DNA of 64,000 bases from Planotetraspora sp. A-T 1434 (GTDB lineage: Bacteria; Actinomycetota; Actinomycetes; Streptosporangiales; Streptosporangiaceae). A program made the translations under genes and the position numbers. Below, in pieces: positions 49,546 through 58,397 of this stretch. Location: positions 62,001-126,000 of the forward strand of contig NZ_JAOEGB010000012.1 of the NCBI RefSeq assembly GCF_025420585.1. The letters are read 5' to 3'. A model generated the notes under the pieces. That model ran no database searches, was not told the origin of the DNA, and saw only the letters and a list, made by a program, of their open reading frames with translations. Every line of letters begins with the position of its first letter. The stretch's first letter is position 1.

Positions 49546-50402
49546 CAGGCCGCCAGCGAGGGCCAGGCGGCGTGGAGCGCGTCCCGCCAGTCCCGGATCG
49601 GGGGCAGCCCGGCGTCCGCCCAGCGGCCGTGGCCGAGCACGCTGCCGGCCGGGCGAGGGGCGGGTCTGGGGAAGGCCGTCGAGGCGACCGGGCGGACCCG
49701 GTCCGGATCGGCGCCCAGCAGGGCGAAGACCTCACGGGCCAGGCCGTGCCAGGTGGTGCTCCCCGAGCTGGTGCCGTGGTAGGTCCCCGCGGGCGCGCCC
49801 GCCTCGACCAGCGCGACGATCTGCCGGGCGAGGTCGGCCGTCCAGGTGGGCTGCCCGTGCTGGTCGTTCACCACGTCGACCGTCTCGCGCTCCCCGGCGA
49901 GCCTGATCATCGTCCGGACGAAGCTCGAGCCGGCCGCGCCGTACAGCCACGCGGTGCGGACCACGTAGCCGGTCTCCGGCAGGGTCTTGACGACCGCGTG
50001 CTCTCCGGCCAGCTTCGTGCGGCCGTAGGCGTTGAGCGGCATGGTCGGCGCGTCCTCGGCGTACGGCTCGCGCCCGGCGCCGTCGAAGACGTAGTCGGTG
50101 GAGGGCTGCACCAGCCGCGCGCCGGCGTCGAGACATGCCTCGGCGAGCACCTGTACGGCGGAGCCGTTGACGGCCAGCGCCTCGTCCTCACGCGTCTCGG
50201 CGTCGTCCACGGCGGTCCAGGCGGCGCAGTTGACCACCACGCCGGGCCGGAGCTCACGGACGGCCCGGCGGACGGCCTCAGCGTCGCGAAGGTCGAGCGC
50301 GGCCCGGTCCAGGGGCGTGACGTCGTGCCGCCCGGCCCGCAGCACGGCCACGAGGTCGGTGCCGAGCATGCCACCGGCTCCGGTGATCAGCCATCGGGTC
50401 AT
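49545..50402 (-). CDS. rmlD: dTDP-4-dehydrorhamnose reductase
   Basis: Last step of dTDP-L-rhamnose synthesis, 285 residues. MTRWLITGAGGMLGTDLVAVL (NADPH motif), VVVNCAAWTAVDDAE, PSTDYVFDG, NAYGRTKLAGE with the YxxxK pair, and VVNDQHGQPTWTADLA. The start at MTRWLITG is fixed by the family; a longer upstream reading is Pro/Arg-rich and unsupported. Next to rmlB and rmlA. Confidence 0.94.
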   Translation of the reverse strand: MTRWLITGAGGMLGTDLVAVLRAGRHDVTPLDRAALDLRDAEAVRRAVRELRPGVVVNCAAWTAVDDAETREDEALAVNGSAVQVLAEACLDAGARLVQPSTDYVFDGAGREPYAEDAPTMPLNAYGRTKLAGEHAVVKTLPETGYVVRTAWLYGAAGSSFVRTMIRLAGERETVDVVNDQHGQPTWTADLARQIVALVEAGAPAGTYHGTSSGSTTWHGLAREVFALLGADPDRVRPVASTAFPRPAPRPAGSVLGHGRWADAGLPPIRDWRDALHAAWPSLAA

Positions 50403-50451
50403 CGCTTCGCTCTCGGGGGGTCGGAGAGGTACGGAGGTCAGGCGTGCGAGG

Positions 50452-51408
50452 TCAGGCGTGCGCGGCCTTGAGGGGCCGCCACCAGTCGGCGTTGCCGGCG
50501 TACCAGCGGACGGTGGCCGCGAGGCCCTCGTCGAACGGCACACCGGGCTGGAAGCCCAGGGCCCTGAGCTTGGCGTCGTCGAGCGAGTAGCGACGGTCGT
50601 GACCCTTGCGGTCGGGAACCCGCTCCACCATGTCCCAGCCCGCGCCGAGAGCGTCGAGCAGTCTCCCGGTCAGCTCCACGTTGGTCAGCTCCGCCGTACC
50701 GGCGATGTGGTAGACCTCGCCCGGCTCGCCGGCCTCCGCGACGAGCCGGATCCCACGGCAGTGGTCGTCGACGTGGATCCAGTCCCTTACGTTGCCGCCG
50801 TCACCATACAACGGGACTTTTCGTCCTTCGAGGAGATTGGTGATGAATAGCGGAACAACCTTTTCGGGGTACTGATACGGCCCGTAGTTGTTGCCGCACC
50901 GCGTGATCGACACCGGGAGCCCGTAGGTGATCGCGTAGGATCGCGCGATCATGTCTCCGCCCGCCTTGGCCGCCGAGTACGGCGAGCGCGGGGCCAGCGA
51001 GGCGGACTCGTCCCACGACCCCGACTCGATCGACCCGTAGACCTCGTCGGTCGAGACCTGCACCACCTTGGGGACGCCCGCGTCGAGACATGCCTGCATG
51101 AGCGTCTGCGTCCCGAGGACGTTGGTGCGCACGAACGCCGCCGCGCCCTCGATCGACCGGTCGACGTGGGACTCGGCCGCGAAGTTGATGACGAGGTCGT
51201 GGCCGGGGACCACGTGCGCCAGCAGGTCGGCGTCGCAGATGTCGCCGTGGACGAAGTCGTACGCCCCGGAGACCGGCTCCAGGTTGGCGAGGTTGCCCGC
51301 GTACGTGAGCCCGTCCAGCACGGTGATCTTGTCGTCCGTCTCCGCGACGGCCGTGCGCACGTAGTGGGAGCCGATGAACCCGGCGCCGCCGGTGACGAGC
51401 ACTCTCAT
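50452..51408 (-). CDS. rmlB: dTDP-glucose 4,6-dehydratase
   Basis: Converts dTDP-glucose to dTDP-4-keto-6-deoxyglucose; 318 residues. NAD motif GGAGFIGSHYVRT, VINFAAESHVDRSIEG, STDEVYGSIE with the catalytic DE, YSAAKAGGD (YxxxK) and RCGNNYGPYQYPEKVVP. All family marks are intact. Start ATG overlaps the rmlA stop (ATGA). Confidence 0.96.
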   Translation of the reverse strand: MRVLVTGGAGFIGSHYVRTAVAETDDKITVLDGLTYAGNLANLEPVSGAYDFVHGDICDADLLAHVVPGHDLVINFAAESHVDRSIEGAAAFVRTNVLGTQTLMQACLDAGVPKVVQVSTDEVYGSIESGSWDESASLAPRSPYSAAKAGGDMIARSYAITYGLPVSITRCGNNYGPYQYPEKVVPLFITNLLEGRKVPLYGDGGNVRDWIHVDDHCRGIRLVAEAGEPGEVYHIAGTAELTNVELTGRLLDALGAGWDMVERVPDRKGHDRRYSLDDAKLRALGFQPGVPFDEGLAATVRWYAGNADWWRPLKAAHA

Positions 51409-52469
51409 TGGGAGATCTGCACCTTACTGTGATCGCCGAGCACGAGCCGGTGCGCCCGCGGCGTGTTGGGGGCGGGGGTGACCTCCACATCATGGCCGAT
51501 CAACGAGGCCTCGATCCGGCGCACCCCCTCGATGGACGAGCGGGCCAGCACGATCGAGTACTCGATCTCGCTGCCGCTCACGCGGCAGTCCATGGCGACC
51601 GACGTGAAGGGGCCGATGTAGGAGTCCTCGATCACGGTTCCGGAGCCGATGACGACGGGGCCGACGATCCGGGATCCGCGCACCGACGCGCCGGCCTCGA
51701 CGGCCACGCGGCCGATGAGCTCGGAGTCGCTGACGTCGCCCTCCACGCGGGGCTCCAGCGACTCGAGCACGAGGCGGTTGACCTCCAGCATGTCGGCGAC
51801 GTTGCCGGTGTCCTTCCAGTAGCCCGTGATGAGGGTGGACTGGACGGCGCGGCCCGAGTCGATGAGCCACTGGATCGCGTCGGTGATCTCCAGCTCTCCC
51901 CGCCACGACGGCTTGAGCTCGGCCACGGCCTCGTGGACCGCCGGGGTGAAGAGATAGACGCCGACCATGGCGAGGTCGCTCTTGGGCTCGCGCGGCTTCT
52001 CCTCCAGGCCGACGACCCGGCCGTCCGCGTCCAGCTCGGCCACGCCGAACTGCCTCGGGTCCGGGACCCTCGTCAGCATGATCTGGGCGCTGGGCCGCTC
52101 GGCGCGGAAGCGTTCGACCAGCGCGTCGATTCCGCCGACGATGAAGTTGTCGCCGAGGTACATCACGAAGTCGTCGCCGCCCAGATAATCGCGGGCGATC
52201 AGGACGGCGTGCGCCAGCCCGAGAGGTGCCTCCTGGCGCAGGTAGGTGACCTCCAGGCCGAACGCCGAGCCGTCGCCCACGGCCGCCTCGATCTCGGCCT
52301 GGGTGTCCCCCACGACGATCCCGACGTCGCGGATCCCGGCGGACGCGATGGACTCCAGGCCGTAGAACAGGACCGGCTTGTTGGCGACCGGCACGAGCTG
52401 CTTCGCCTGGGTGTGCGTGATGGGCCGCAGCCGGGTGCCGGAGCCGCCGGCGAGCACGAGAGCCTTCAT
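51405..52469 (-). CDS. rmlA: Glucose-1-phosphate thymidylyltransferase, long form
   Basis: Makes dTDP-glucose from glucose-1-phosphate and dTTP; 354 residues. Nucleotide motif LVLAGGSGTRLRPIT, LGDNFIVGGI and GYWKDTGNVADML are present. It is the long RmlA/StrD type with a C-terminal left-handed beta-helix (about 245-345) rather than the 290-residue short form. ATG 52469 has GAAGG 5 bp upstream; a GTG at 52481 is an alternative. Follows the initiating transferase by 13 bp. Confidence 0.95.
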   Translation of the reverse strand: MKALVLAGGSGTRLRPITHTQAKQLVPVANKPVLFYGLESIASAGIRDVGIVVGDTQAEIEAAVGDGSAFGLEVTYLRQEAPLGLAHAVLIARDYLGGDDFVMYLGDNFIVGGIDALVERFRAERPSAQIMLTRVPDPRQFGVAELDADGRVVGLEEKPREPKSDLAMVGVYLFTPAVHEAVAELKPSWRGELEITDAIQWLIDSGRAVQSTLITGYWKDTGNVADMLEVNRLVLESLEPRVEGDVSDSELIGRVAVEAGASVRGSRIVGPVVIGSGTVIEDSYIGPFTSVAMDCRVSGSEIEYSIVLARSSIEGVRRIEASLIGHDVEVTPAPNTPRAHRLVLGDHSKVQISQ

Positions 52470-52482
52470 GGGGGCCTTCACG

Positions 52483-53952
52483 TCAGTAGGCCCCGTCGCC
52501 GCGGGTGACGGCCGACCAGGTCTTCCACAGCACCTGGAGGTCCAGCATGAGGGACCAGTTCTCGACGTAACGCAGGTCGAGCCGGACCGACTCCTCCCAC
52601 GACAGGTCGGACCGGCCGCTGACCTGCCACAGGCCGGTCATCCCCGGCTTGACGACCAGGCGGCGGCGGACGTCCGTGCCGTACTGCTCGACCTCGGCGG
52701 GCAGCGGCGGGCGCGGGCCGACGAGCGACATCTCCCCGCGCACCACGTTGAGCAGTTGCGGCAGCTCGTCCAGGGAGTAGCGGCGGAGGAACCCGCCGAC
52801 CTTGGTGATCCTTGGATCGTTCCTAATCTTGAACAGCACTCCGTCTGACTCGTTCTCGTCAAGCAGGACCTGCTTGAGCCGCTCGGCGTCGGCCACCATC
52901 GTGCGGAACTTCAGAACCTGGAACTCTCGGCCGTGCCTGCCGACCCGCGTCTGACGGAACAGCGCCGGACCGGGGCTGGTCGCCCGGATGATCAGGGCGA
53001 TGGCCAGCATGGGCATGGCCAGGACGACCAGCGCGAGGGCCGCCACGAACTTGTCGAACGCGCTCTTCACGAACTGGCGCATGCCGGCGATGTCGGGGTG
53101 CTCCACGTGCAGCAGCGGCATGCCGGCGACGGGCCGGACGCTGATCCGCGGGCCGGCGACGTCCATGAGGGCCGGGGCGACGAACAGGTCGGCGCCTCTC
53201 GACTCGATCCCCCAGGCGAGGCGGCGCAGGGCCGTGCCGTCCAGTTCGGGGCAGGCGAGCACCGCCACCGCGTCGGCCGCGACCTTGTCCACCACGGCCG
53301 GGACGTCGCCGAAGTCGCCGAGCACCGGCACGCCGTCGACGTCGAACCGCTGGTTCTGGTACTGCCGGTCGGGCAGGCATACCGCGACGACCCGCATGCC
53401 GTGGTACGGCTGCCGCCTGAACTGCATGACGAGGTCCATGACGGACGCACGGTGTCCCACGGCCACGACCCGCCGCATGTGCTGCCCCTTGGCGCGTAAC
53501 CGGTGCAGCCGCTTGCGCGTCCGGTGGCGGAACATCAGCGTGAGAACCGTGGCGAGGGGAAGCATCGCCATGACGTAGCTCCGGGCCACCATGGCCTGCG
53601 TCACGTAGGCCCCGATGGCGATCACGGCGATCAGTCCCGCGCCGCCCTCGGCGACGGCGCGGAACTCGTCCGTGCCCTCTCCGTGGGCCCGCCTGCGATA
53701 TCCGCCCGCCATCCCCATGATCGCCGGCCAGAGGAGCGTCAGGGCCAGCCCGAACAGGAGGTCGTACGTGGGGATGAACGCGCCCAGCCTGAGCCGGGTC
53801 AGCTCGACGCCGGCGAAGGCGAGCATGGCGCACAGCAGGTCTCCCACCTTGAGGACCCTGAAATACGACCGTGTCGACATGCTGGCCGGAATCCGCACGT
53901 CAACGTCACTGGGGAGCACCCGCATCTCGGGCAGCCCCAATCGCGTTTCCAT
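52483..53952 (-). CDS. Polyprenyl-phosphate sugar-1-phosphate transferase (WbaP/WcaJ-type)
   Basis: Initiating enzyme of the pathway: it transfers a sugar-1-phosphate from a nucleotide sugar to undecaprenyl phosphate. 489 residues. Four N-terminal membrane helices (about 35-150), a CoA-binding-like domain (about 155-285), a re-entrant helix (FDKFVAALALVVLAMPML) and the catalytic C-terminal domain with LKFRTMVADAE, RRYSLDELPQLLNVVRGEMSLVGPRP and KPGMTGLWQVSGR. The bulk of the minus-strand locus is read from here. Upstream is the 328-bp promoter region shared with the LCP gene. Confidence 0.95.
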   Translation of the reverse strand: METRLGLPEMRVLPSDVDVRIPASMSTRSYFRVLKVGDLLCAMLAFAGVELTRLRLGAFIPTYDLLFGLALTLLWPAIMGMAGGYRRRAHGEGTDEFRAVAEGGAGLIAVIAIGAYVTQAMVARSYVMAMLPLATVLTLMFRHRTRKRLHRLRAKGQHMRRVVAVGHRASVMDLVMQFRRQPYHGMRVVAVCLPDRQYQNQRFDVDGVPVLGDFGDVPAVVDKVAADAVAVLACPELDGTALRRLAWGIESRGADLFVAPALMDVAGPRISVRPVAGMPLLHVEHPDIAGMRQFVKSAFDKFVAALALVVLAMPMLAIALIIRATSPGPALFRQTRVGRHGREFQVLKFRTMVADAERLKQVLLDENESDGVLFKIRNDPRITKVGGFLRRYSLDELPQLLNVVRGEMSLVGPRPPLPAEVEQYGTDVRRRLVVKPGMTGLWQVSGRSDLSWEESVRLDLRYVENWSLMLDLQVLWKTWSAVTRGDGAY

Positions 53953-54280
53953 CTACCACGCCCCTACTCGCTGGACTGTGCAGGAGATTGACGCATATGG
54001 AGCCACCGTGGTTCACATGAAACCCATGCGTTTCAAAGGCGTCTCGCCCAGGTCGATCCTAGAGAGTGACTGATGGGTAGGGAACGCAGGTCACTGTCCA
54101 CAATCGGTCGCGGTGAAGCTATCGGAAGCGCTTGACGGAACGGTCCAAAGATGTCCGGCTTACCGGGGCCGATGGGCTGGGTTTTGGCGCTGTTCGCCCA
54201 TTAGCCCAGATCATTTTCTTGCGGGACACCCACGTGGGCTACGGTCTGTGGATCGGCCCGCCCTCCCCCCAAGGTGACTC
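53953..54280. promoter_or_regulatory. Divergent promoter region, initiating transferase / LCP gene
   Basis: 328 bp between divergent genes that begin and end the polysaccharide route. It contains the inverted repeat GAAACCCATGCGTTTC (54019-54034), a possible operator about 70 bp upstream of the transferase start. AAGG before GTG 54281 is the likely LCP ribosome site. No other feature is visible. Confidence 0.45.
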
Positions 54281-55300
54281 GTGACGACCTCAGATGAAAC
54301 CTCCGGCGACGTCGAGCCGCCCCGGCGATCCAACCGGCGGCGCAAGGTCCTGATCATCGTGACCCTCATCGTGCTTCTGCCGATCGCCGCCGCGTTCGCG
54401 CTGGTCATGCAGCGGCAGTGGGTCTACGACAGCAACATCCAGCGCGTCCAGCAGGTCTTCCCCGAGGAGGGCGACCGGCCGGCCAAGGTGGGGGATGCCC
54501 AGAACTGGCTGGTGATCGGGGCCGACCGGCGTCCCGGCGAGGCCGGTTTCCAGCGGTCGGACAGCATCATGATCGCGCACATCCCGGCCGACAGGAGGAA
54601 GGTCTTCGTCATCGGGGTCCCGAGGGACTCCTACGTCACCATCCCCGGCCACGGCAAGAACAAGATCAACGCGGCGTACGCCTTCGGTGGCCCACGGCTG
54701 CTGATCGAGACCGTCGAGAAGCTGACCGGCGTGCGGATCGACCATTTCGCCGCGCTCGACTTCAACGGGTTCGTCACGATGAGCAAGGCGCTCGGCGGGG
54801 TCGACATCTACGTGGAGCGCGAGGTCCACGACCCGATGAACCACGTGACCTGGCCACAGGGAAATGTTCACCTCGAAGGCGAGCGCGCCCTGCTTTTCGT
54901 ACGGCAGCGCTACAACCTTCCGGGCGGGGATTTCGACCGCATGAAACGGCAGCAGGCCTTCCTCAGGGCGATGGGGGAAAAGGCGATAAGTAAGGGAACT
55001 CTGACCGACCCGATCGCCCTCGACGCCTTTCTTCAGGCTTTGACGAAATCCATAACGGTCGATTCGGGCGTGACGATCGGGACACTGCGCGACCTGGCGC
55101 TCGAACTGCGGGATGTCCGGGGCGGCGACCTGACGTCCACCACGGTCCCCGTCAAGGGCACCGGCATGGTGAAGGGCGCCAGCATCGTGCGGCTCGACCC
55201 GGCCGCCTGCTCGGCCCTGTTCGCCGCGATCAGGAACGACACCCTCGAAACCCACCTGGCGGACTCCGGTGGCGAGAACGACACCTCCCTCGTGAGGTAA
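54281..55300 (+). CDS. LCP (LytR-CpsA-Psr) family glycopolymer transferase
   Basis: A 339-residue membrane-anchored enzyme of the family that attaches polysaccharides from lipid carriers to peptidoglycan. Basic N-terminus and one membrane helix (about 22-44), then the LCP domain with SDSIMIAHIPADRRKVFVIG, PRDSYVTIPGHGKNKINAAY, LGGVDIYVEREVHDP and RQRYNLPGGDFDRMKRQQ, holding the conserved Arg and Asp residues that bind the pyrophosphate. GTG start. Placed divergent from the initiating transferase, it is the natural last step for the polymer. Confidence 0.94.
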   Translation: MTTSDETSGDVEPPRRSNRRRKVLIIVTLIVLLPIAAAFALVMQRQWVYDSNIQRVQQVFPEEGDRPAKVGDAQNWLVIGADRRPGEAGFQRSDSIMIAHIPADRRKVFVIGVPRDSYVTIPGHGKNKINAAYAFGGPRLLIETVEKLTGVRIDHFAALDFNGFVTMSKALGGVDIYVEREVHDPMNHVTWPQGNVHLEGERALLFVRQRYNLPGGDFDRMKRQQAFLRAMGEKAISKGTLTDPIALDAFLQALTKSITVDSGVTIGTLRDLALELRDVRGGDLTSTTVPVKGTGMVKGASIVRLDPAACSALFAAIRNDTLETHLADSGGENDTSLVR

Positions 55301-55327
55301 GGCGCGGTGGCCTTCTAGATTCGGACC

Positions 55328-56083
55328 ATGTCCGTACGCATCGACCGGCGCGGCCCGGTCACGACCGTGATCCTGCACCGGCCCGAGGTCCGCAACGCGG
55401 TCGACGGGCCCACGGCGGCGGCCCTGGCCGGGGCGTTCCGCGAGTTCGACGCCGACGAGAGCGCCTCGGTGGCCGTGCTGTGGGGCGAGGGCGGCACGTT
55501 CTGCTCGGGCGCCGACCTCCACGCGATCGGCACCGAGCGCGGCAACCAGGTCGAGCCGGACGGCGACGGCCCCATGGGGCCGACCAGGATGCGCCTGTCC
55601 AAGCCCGTCATCGCGGCCGTCGAGGGCTACGCCGTCGCGGGCGGCCTGGAGCTCGCCCTCTGGTGCGATCTCCGCGTAGCCGCCGAGGACGCCACCTTCG
55701 GAGTGTTCTGCCGCAGGTGGGGAGTCCCCCTCATCGACGGCGGCACGGTACGGCTGCCGCGCCTCATCGGGACGGGCCGGGCGCTCGACCTCATCCTGAC
55801 CGGCCGTGCCGTACCGGCGCGGGAGGCTCTGGAGATCGGGCTCGTCAACCGGGTGGTCCCGGCCGGGACGTCGAGGGAGGAAGCGGAGGAACTGGCCGCT
55901 CACCTGGCCGCGCTGCCGCAGGCGTGCATGCGGGGCGACCGGCTCTCCGCTCTGGAGCAGGAGGGGCTGCCGGAGGAGGGGGCCCTGGCCGCCGAGTTCC
56001 GGTACGGCCTGGCGTCGCTGCGGGCGGACACATTCGCGGGCGTCGAGCGTTTCCGCGCCGGAGCCGGACGGCACGGCGCCTGA
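55328..56083 (+). CDS. Enoyl-CoA hydratase/isomerase-family protein
   Basis: A 251-residue crotonase-fold enzyme. Oxyanion-hole segments FCSGADLHAIG and GYAVAGGLELALWCDLRVA, then WGVPLIDGGTVRLPRLIG. The first catalytic Glu position (AAEDATFGVF/RRWGV region) matches the group often annotated as enoyl-CoA hydratase with Asp at the second site (IDGG). Acts on an acyl-CoA; exact substrate unknown. It starts 27 bp after the LCP gene but has no visible tie to polysaccharide synthesis. Confidence 0.9.
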   Translation: MSVRIDRRGPVTTVILHRPEVRNAVDGPTAAALAGAFREFDADESASVAVLWGEGGTFCSGADLHAIGTERGNQVEPDGDGPMGPTRMRLSKPVIAAVEGYAVAGGLELALWCDLRVAAEDATFGVFCRRWGVPLIDGGTVRLPRLIGTGRALDLILTGRAVPAREALEIGLVNRVVPAGTSREEAEELAAHLAALPQACMRGDRLSALEQEGLPEEGALAAEFRYGLASLRADTFAGVERFRAGAGRHGA

Positions 56084-56094
56084 CCGATGCCGGG

Positions 56095-56457
56095 TCAGTC
56101 GTATTCGAGGTCGGGTAAGGGCGACGGCGGGTCGGGGCTCCGCCATACGACGACATATCCGTCGTTGGCGCTCTCGAAGGCCGTGCTCAGCCGGTCGAGG
56201 TCGAAATCAGGCAGATACCGGAGCCGCGCCAGGAAAGTCGCGTCGGTCGCCGACCTGGGCACCACGCAGCCCTCACCGTCACGGTCGAGCAGGACTATCA
56301 GGACGTCGGCCCGTCCGTCGGCCGGCGCCAGGCCGCCGACCCGGACCTCGACGACGTCCTCCCACGCGAGAGCTTCGACGCTGCCGTCGGCGTAATGACG
56401 GGTGACGCCTTCCTCGGTGACGTAGACATAGGTATCCGGCACTGGGTTGCCGTGCAT
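56095..56457 (-). CDS. Hypothetical soluble protein
   Basis: A protein of about 120 residues that I do not recognise. It starts with a short beta-rich part (DTYVYVTEEGVTRHYADGSVEALAWEDV), which resembles the first strands of a PH-like fold, and ends with an acidic, Pro-rich tail. No membrane or signal segment. ATG 56457 or GTG 56475 may be the start; neither has a clear ribosome site. Convergent with the crotonase gene (11 bp between stops). Confidence 0.6.
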   Translation of the reverse strand: MHGNPVPDTYVYVTEEGVTRHYADGSVEALAWEDVVEVRVGGLAPADGRADVLIVLLDRDGEGCVVPRSATDATFLARLRYLPDFDLDRLSTAFESANDGYVVVWRSPDPPSPLPDLEYD

Positions 56458-56515
56458 GGGCGCGATTGTGACCACTCGGGGGCGTCCCGTGCAAGAGAAC
56501 CCCGTAGAAGAAGAT

Positions 56516-57130
56516 TCAGGATTCGCGCCACCGCAGATGGTCCCTGACGGCCTGTTTCGCCGCGTCGGCCGGGCCCCGGGCGATCACTTCGAGCAGCTCG
56601 CGGTGCTCGGCCGCCAGCTCGTGCCGGTCCTCGTAGGCGTCGCGGAGCCCGACGAGACCGAGACGGGTCTCCGCGGCGAGGGCGCCGTAGAGGCGGCCCA
56701 GGCGGGGGCTGCCGACGGCCACGATCAGCGCCTCGTGCAGGGCCATGTGCCCGGCCACCACCGCGGCCCAGGGAGCGTCGGGTGGCAGGCCGTCGAGGCG
56801 GTCCAGCGCGGCCTCGGCCTCGGCCACCCGGCGCCCGGCGAGTGCCTCCGCCATCAGCTCCTCCAGGGGTCGCCTGACGTACATCAGGTCGGCGAGGTCC
56901 TCGGCCGTGACCTCCGGGACGTACGCGCTGCGGTTGCGCTCCCGCCGGAGCAGCCCCTCGTGGACGAGGACGGCCAGCGCCTCCCGGACCGTGGGCCTCG
57001 CCACGCCGTACCGGGCGGAGAGCTCCTGCTCGGGCAGGGCCGCACCGGGGACGATCTCCCCGGACAGCACACGCTCCCTTAGAGCGGCGGCGAGCGCCTC
57101 GACGGTGGAGACGGGCCTGAGCGTGGTCAC
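56516..57130 (-). CDS. GntR/FadR-type (FCD domain) transcriptional regulator
   Basis: A 204-residue regulator. The winged-helix domain (about 8-75; PEQELSARYGVARPTVREALAVLVHEGLLRR) is followed by an FCD ligand-binding domain (about 80-200) with the expected Asp/His pattern (HMALHEALIVAVGSPRL, AEHRELLEVI). These sense small organic acids through a metal. The GTG start overlaps the stop of the EamA exporter gene (GTGA), so the regulator is co-expressed with it and may control it. Confidence 0.92.
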   Translation of the reverse strand: MTTLRPVSTVEALAAALRERVLSGEIVPGAALPEQELSARYGVARPTVREALAVLVHEGLLRRERNRSAYVPEVTAEDLADLMYVRRPLEELMAEALAGRRVAEAEAALDRLDGLPPDAPWAAVVAGHMALHEALIVAVGSPRLGRLYGALAAETRLGLVGLRDAYEDRHELAAEHRELLEVIARGPADAAKQAVRDHLRWRES

Positions 57131-58101
57131 GCCGCCGAGCTTAGACGCGCGGGCGCGGGTTTCCGCTCGGGGCCGGCCCTGCCGGGAACGGCCACGACGG
57201 CCAGGCTGAGCGCGAGAAGCACGAGACCTCCCCACGAGACCGCCGGCAGGTGCTCGTGCAGCACGATGAGGCCGAGCAGCGCCGCGACGGCGGGCTCGGC
57301 CAGGGCGAGCGTGGCCGCCGTCGCCACCGGCGTCGTGCGCAGGCCTCTGCCGTACAGGAGGTAGGCCAGCGCCGTCGTCGCACAGCCCAGGTAGAGCGCG
57401 GTCAGCAGGCCGCGCGGCTCGGCCAGCCAGCCGGGGCCGGTCATGACCAGGACGGGCAGCATGATGACGGCCGCGCCGCCGAACAGGACGCCCATGACGG
57501 CGGCGGAGTCCATGCCCTCGCCTATGGCCCGGGCGGCGATGATGGCGTAGAGGGCGTAGAGCAGCCCGCCGAGCAGGGCGAGCCCCATCCCCCCGGCGTC
57601 CGCGCCGCCCGCGCCCCCACCGGTGATCAGAAGGGCGCACCCGGCGATGGCGGCCGCCGTGGCGAGGGCCCAGCGGCGGCTCGGTGGCCTCTGGTCGGTG
57701 AGCCAGGACAGCAGGCCGGTGAAGACGGGTCCGCTGCCGATGGCCACCACTGTCCCGATGGCGACCCCCGTCCGGCCGACGGCGGCGAAGAAACACAGCT
57801 GGTACGCCGCCACGGCCACCGCCCCCACGACCAGGACGATGGTGATGATCACGCGCCGCCTCCCGCGCCCACCATCGCCGTGATCATGCACAGATTCCCG
57901 CGCACCCACCCCCATCTGCGGTTTCGCGGTTCGTGATCGTGCGAGTACGGCGACCACAGCGAGCACCGCTCCCCCGATCACGAGGCGGGCGGCCGCCAGC
58001 GAGACGGAGCCGACGGCGGCCACGGCCCCGGCGGTGCCGGCCGTACCCCAGAGGACGGCGGCGGCCACGACGGTGAGCGGGCCGGAGGATCGCAGAGTCA
58101 T
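57127..58101 (-). CDS. EamA/DMT-family exporter containing a repeat insertion
   Basis: A 324-residue ten-helix drug/metabolite transporter-type exporter with the two EamA halves (LTVVAAAVLWGTAGTAGAVA at the N-terminus, GGMGLALLGGLLYALYAIIAARA in the second half, LAEPAVAALLGLIVLHEHLP near the end). ATG 58101 fits the family start. Between helices 2 and 3 the protein has an extra basic/acidic loop (RTAKPQMGVGARESVHDHGDG) encoded by a copy of the 53-bp TGATCA repeat family in frame. The reading frame is intact, so the protein may still be made. Couples to the GntR gene downstream. Confidence 0.88.
   Translation of the reverse strand: MTLRSSGPLTVVAAAVLWGTAGTAGAVAAVGSVSLAAARLVIGGAVLAVVAVLARSRTAKPQMGVGARESVHDHGDGGRGRRRVIITIVLVVGAVAVAAYQLCFFAAVGRTGVAIGTVVAIGSGPVFTGLLSWLTDQRPPSRRWALATAAAIAGCALLITGGGAGGADAGGMGLALLGGLLYALYAIIAARAIGEGMDSAAVMGVLFGGAAVIMLPVLVMTGPGWLAEPRGLLTALYLGCATTALAYLLYGRGLRTTPVATAATLALAEPAVAALLGLIVLHEHLPAVSWGGLVLLALSLAVVAVPGRAGPERKPAPARLSSAA
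57878..57940. repeat. TGATCA-family repeat inside the EamA gene
   Basis: CGTGATCATGCACAGATTCC at 57879 matches the inverted units of the 21.4-kb cluster (CGTGATCATGCACCGATTCC). A second site, degenerate (TGATCG), starts at 57934, exactly 53 bp after the first (57881). This is the only member of the family here found in coding sequence. Confidence 0.75.
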
Positions 58102-58326
58102 GCCAGAATTGTCAGACAACCAGACACCCATGCGCAAGCGCGACGAATCGCCGGGCGGAGTGACGGGAGGACACGGCCACGCCGCCAACGGGAGGACAGG
58201 GCGGAGACGGCGAACAGAAGACACGGCGAACGGGGGACGGAGCCGCCGAGGCGTCAAATACAACGGGGATAACAGCGCGCCGAAGGCGTCAAGCGACTCT
58301 GGCACTGAAGTTGTTACTGCAGATCC

Positions 58327-58356
58327 TTGGTTCGACTGCCAGGCAATTGCTAGGGT
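58327..58356 (+). promoter_or_regulatory. Possible promoter of the cvnA-like gene
   Basis: TTGGTT and TAGGGT are separated by 18 bp, about 42 bp upstream of the ATG at 58398, in the AT-richest part of the 296-bp gap after the EamA gene. Eye-based call only. Confidence 0.3.
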
Positions 58357-58397
58357 TTCGCCACAATTAACACAGTGGCATCGGACGGGCAGGTCTC

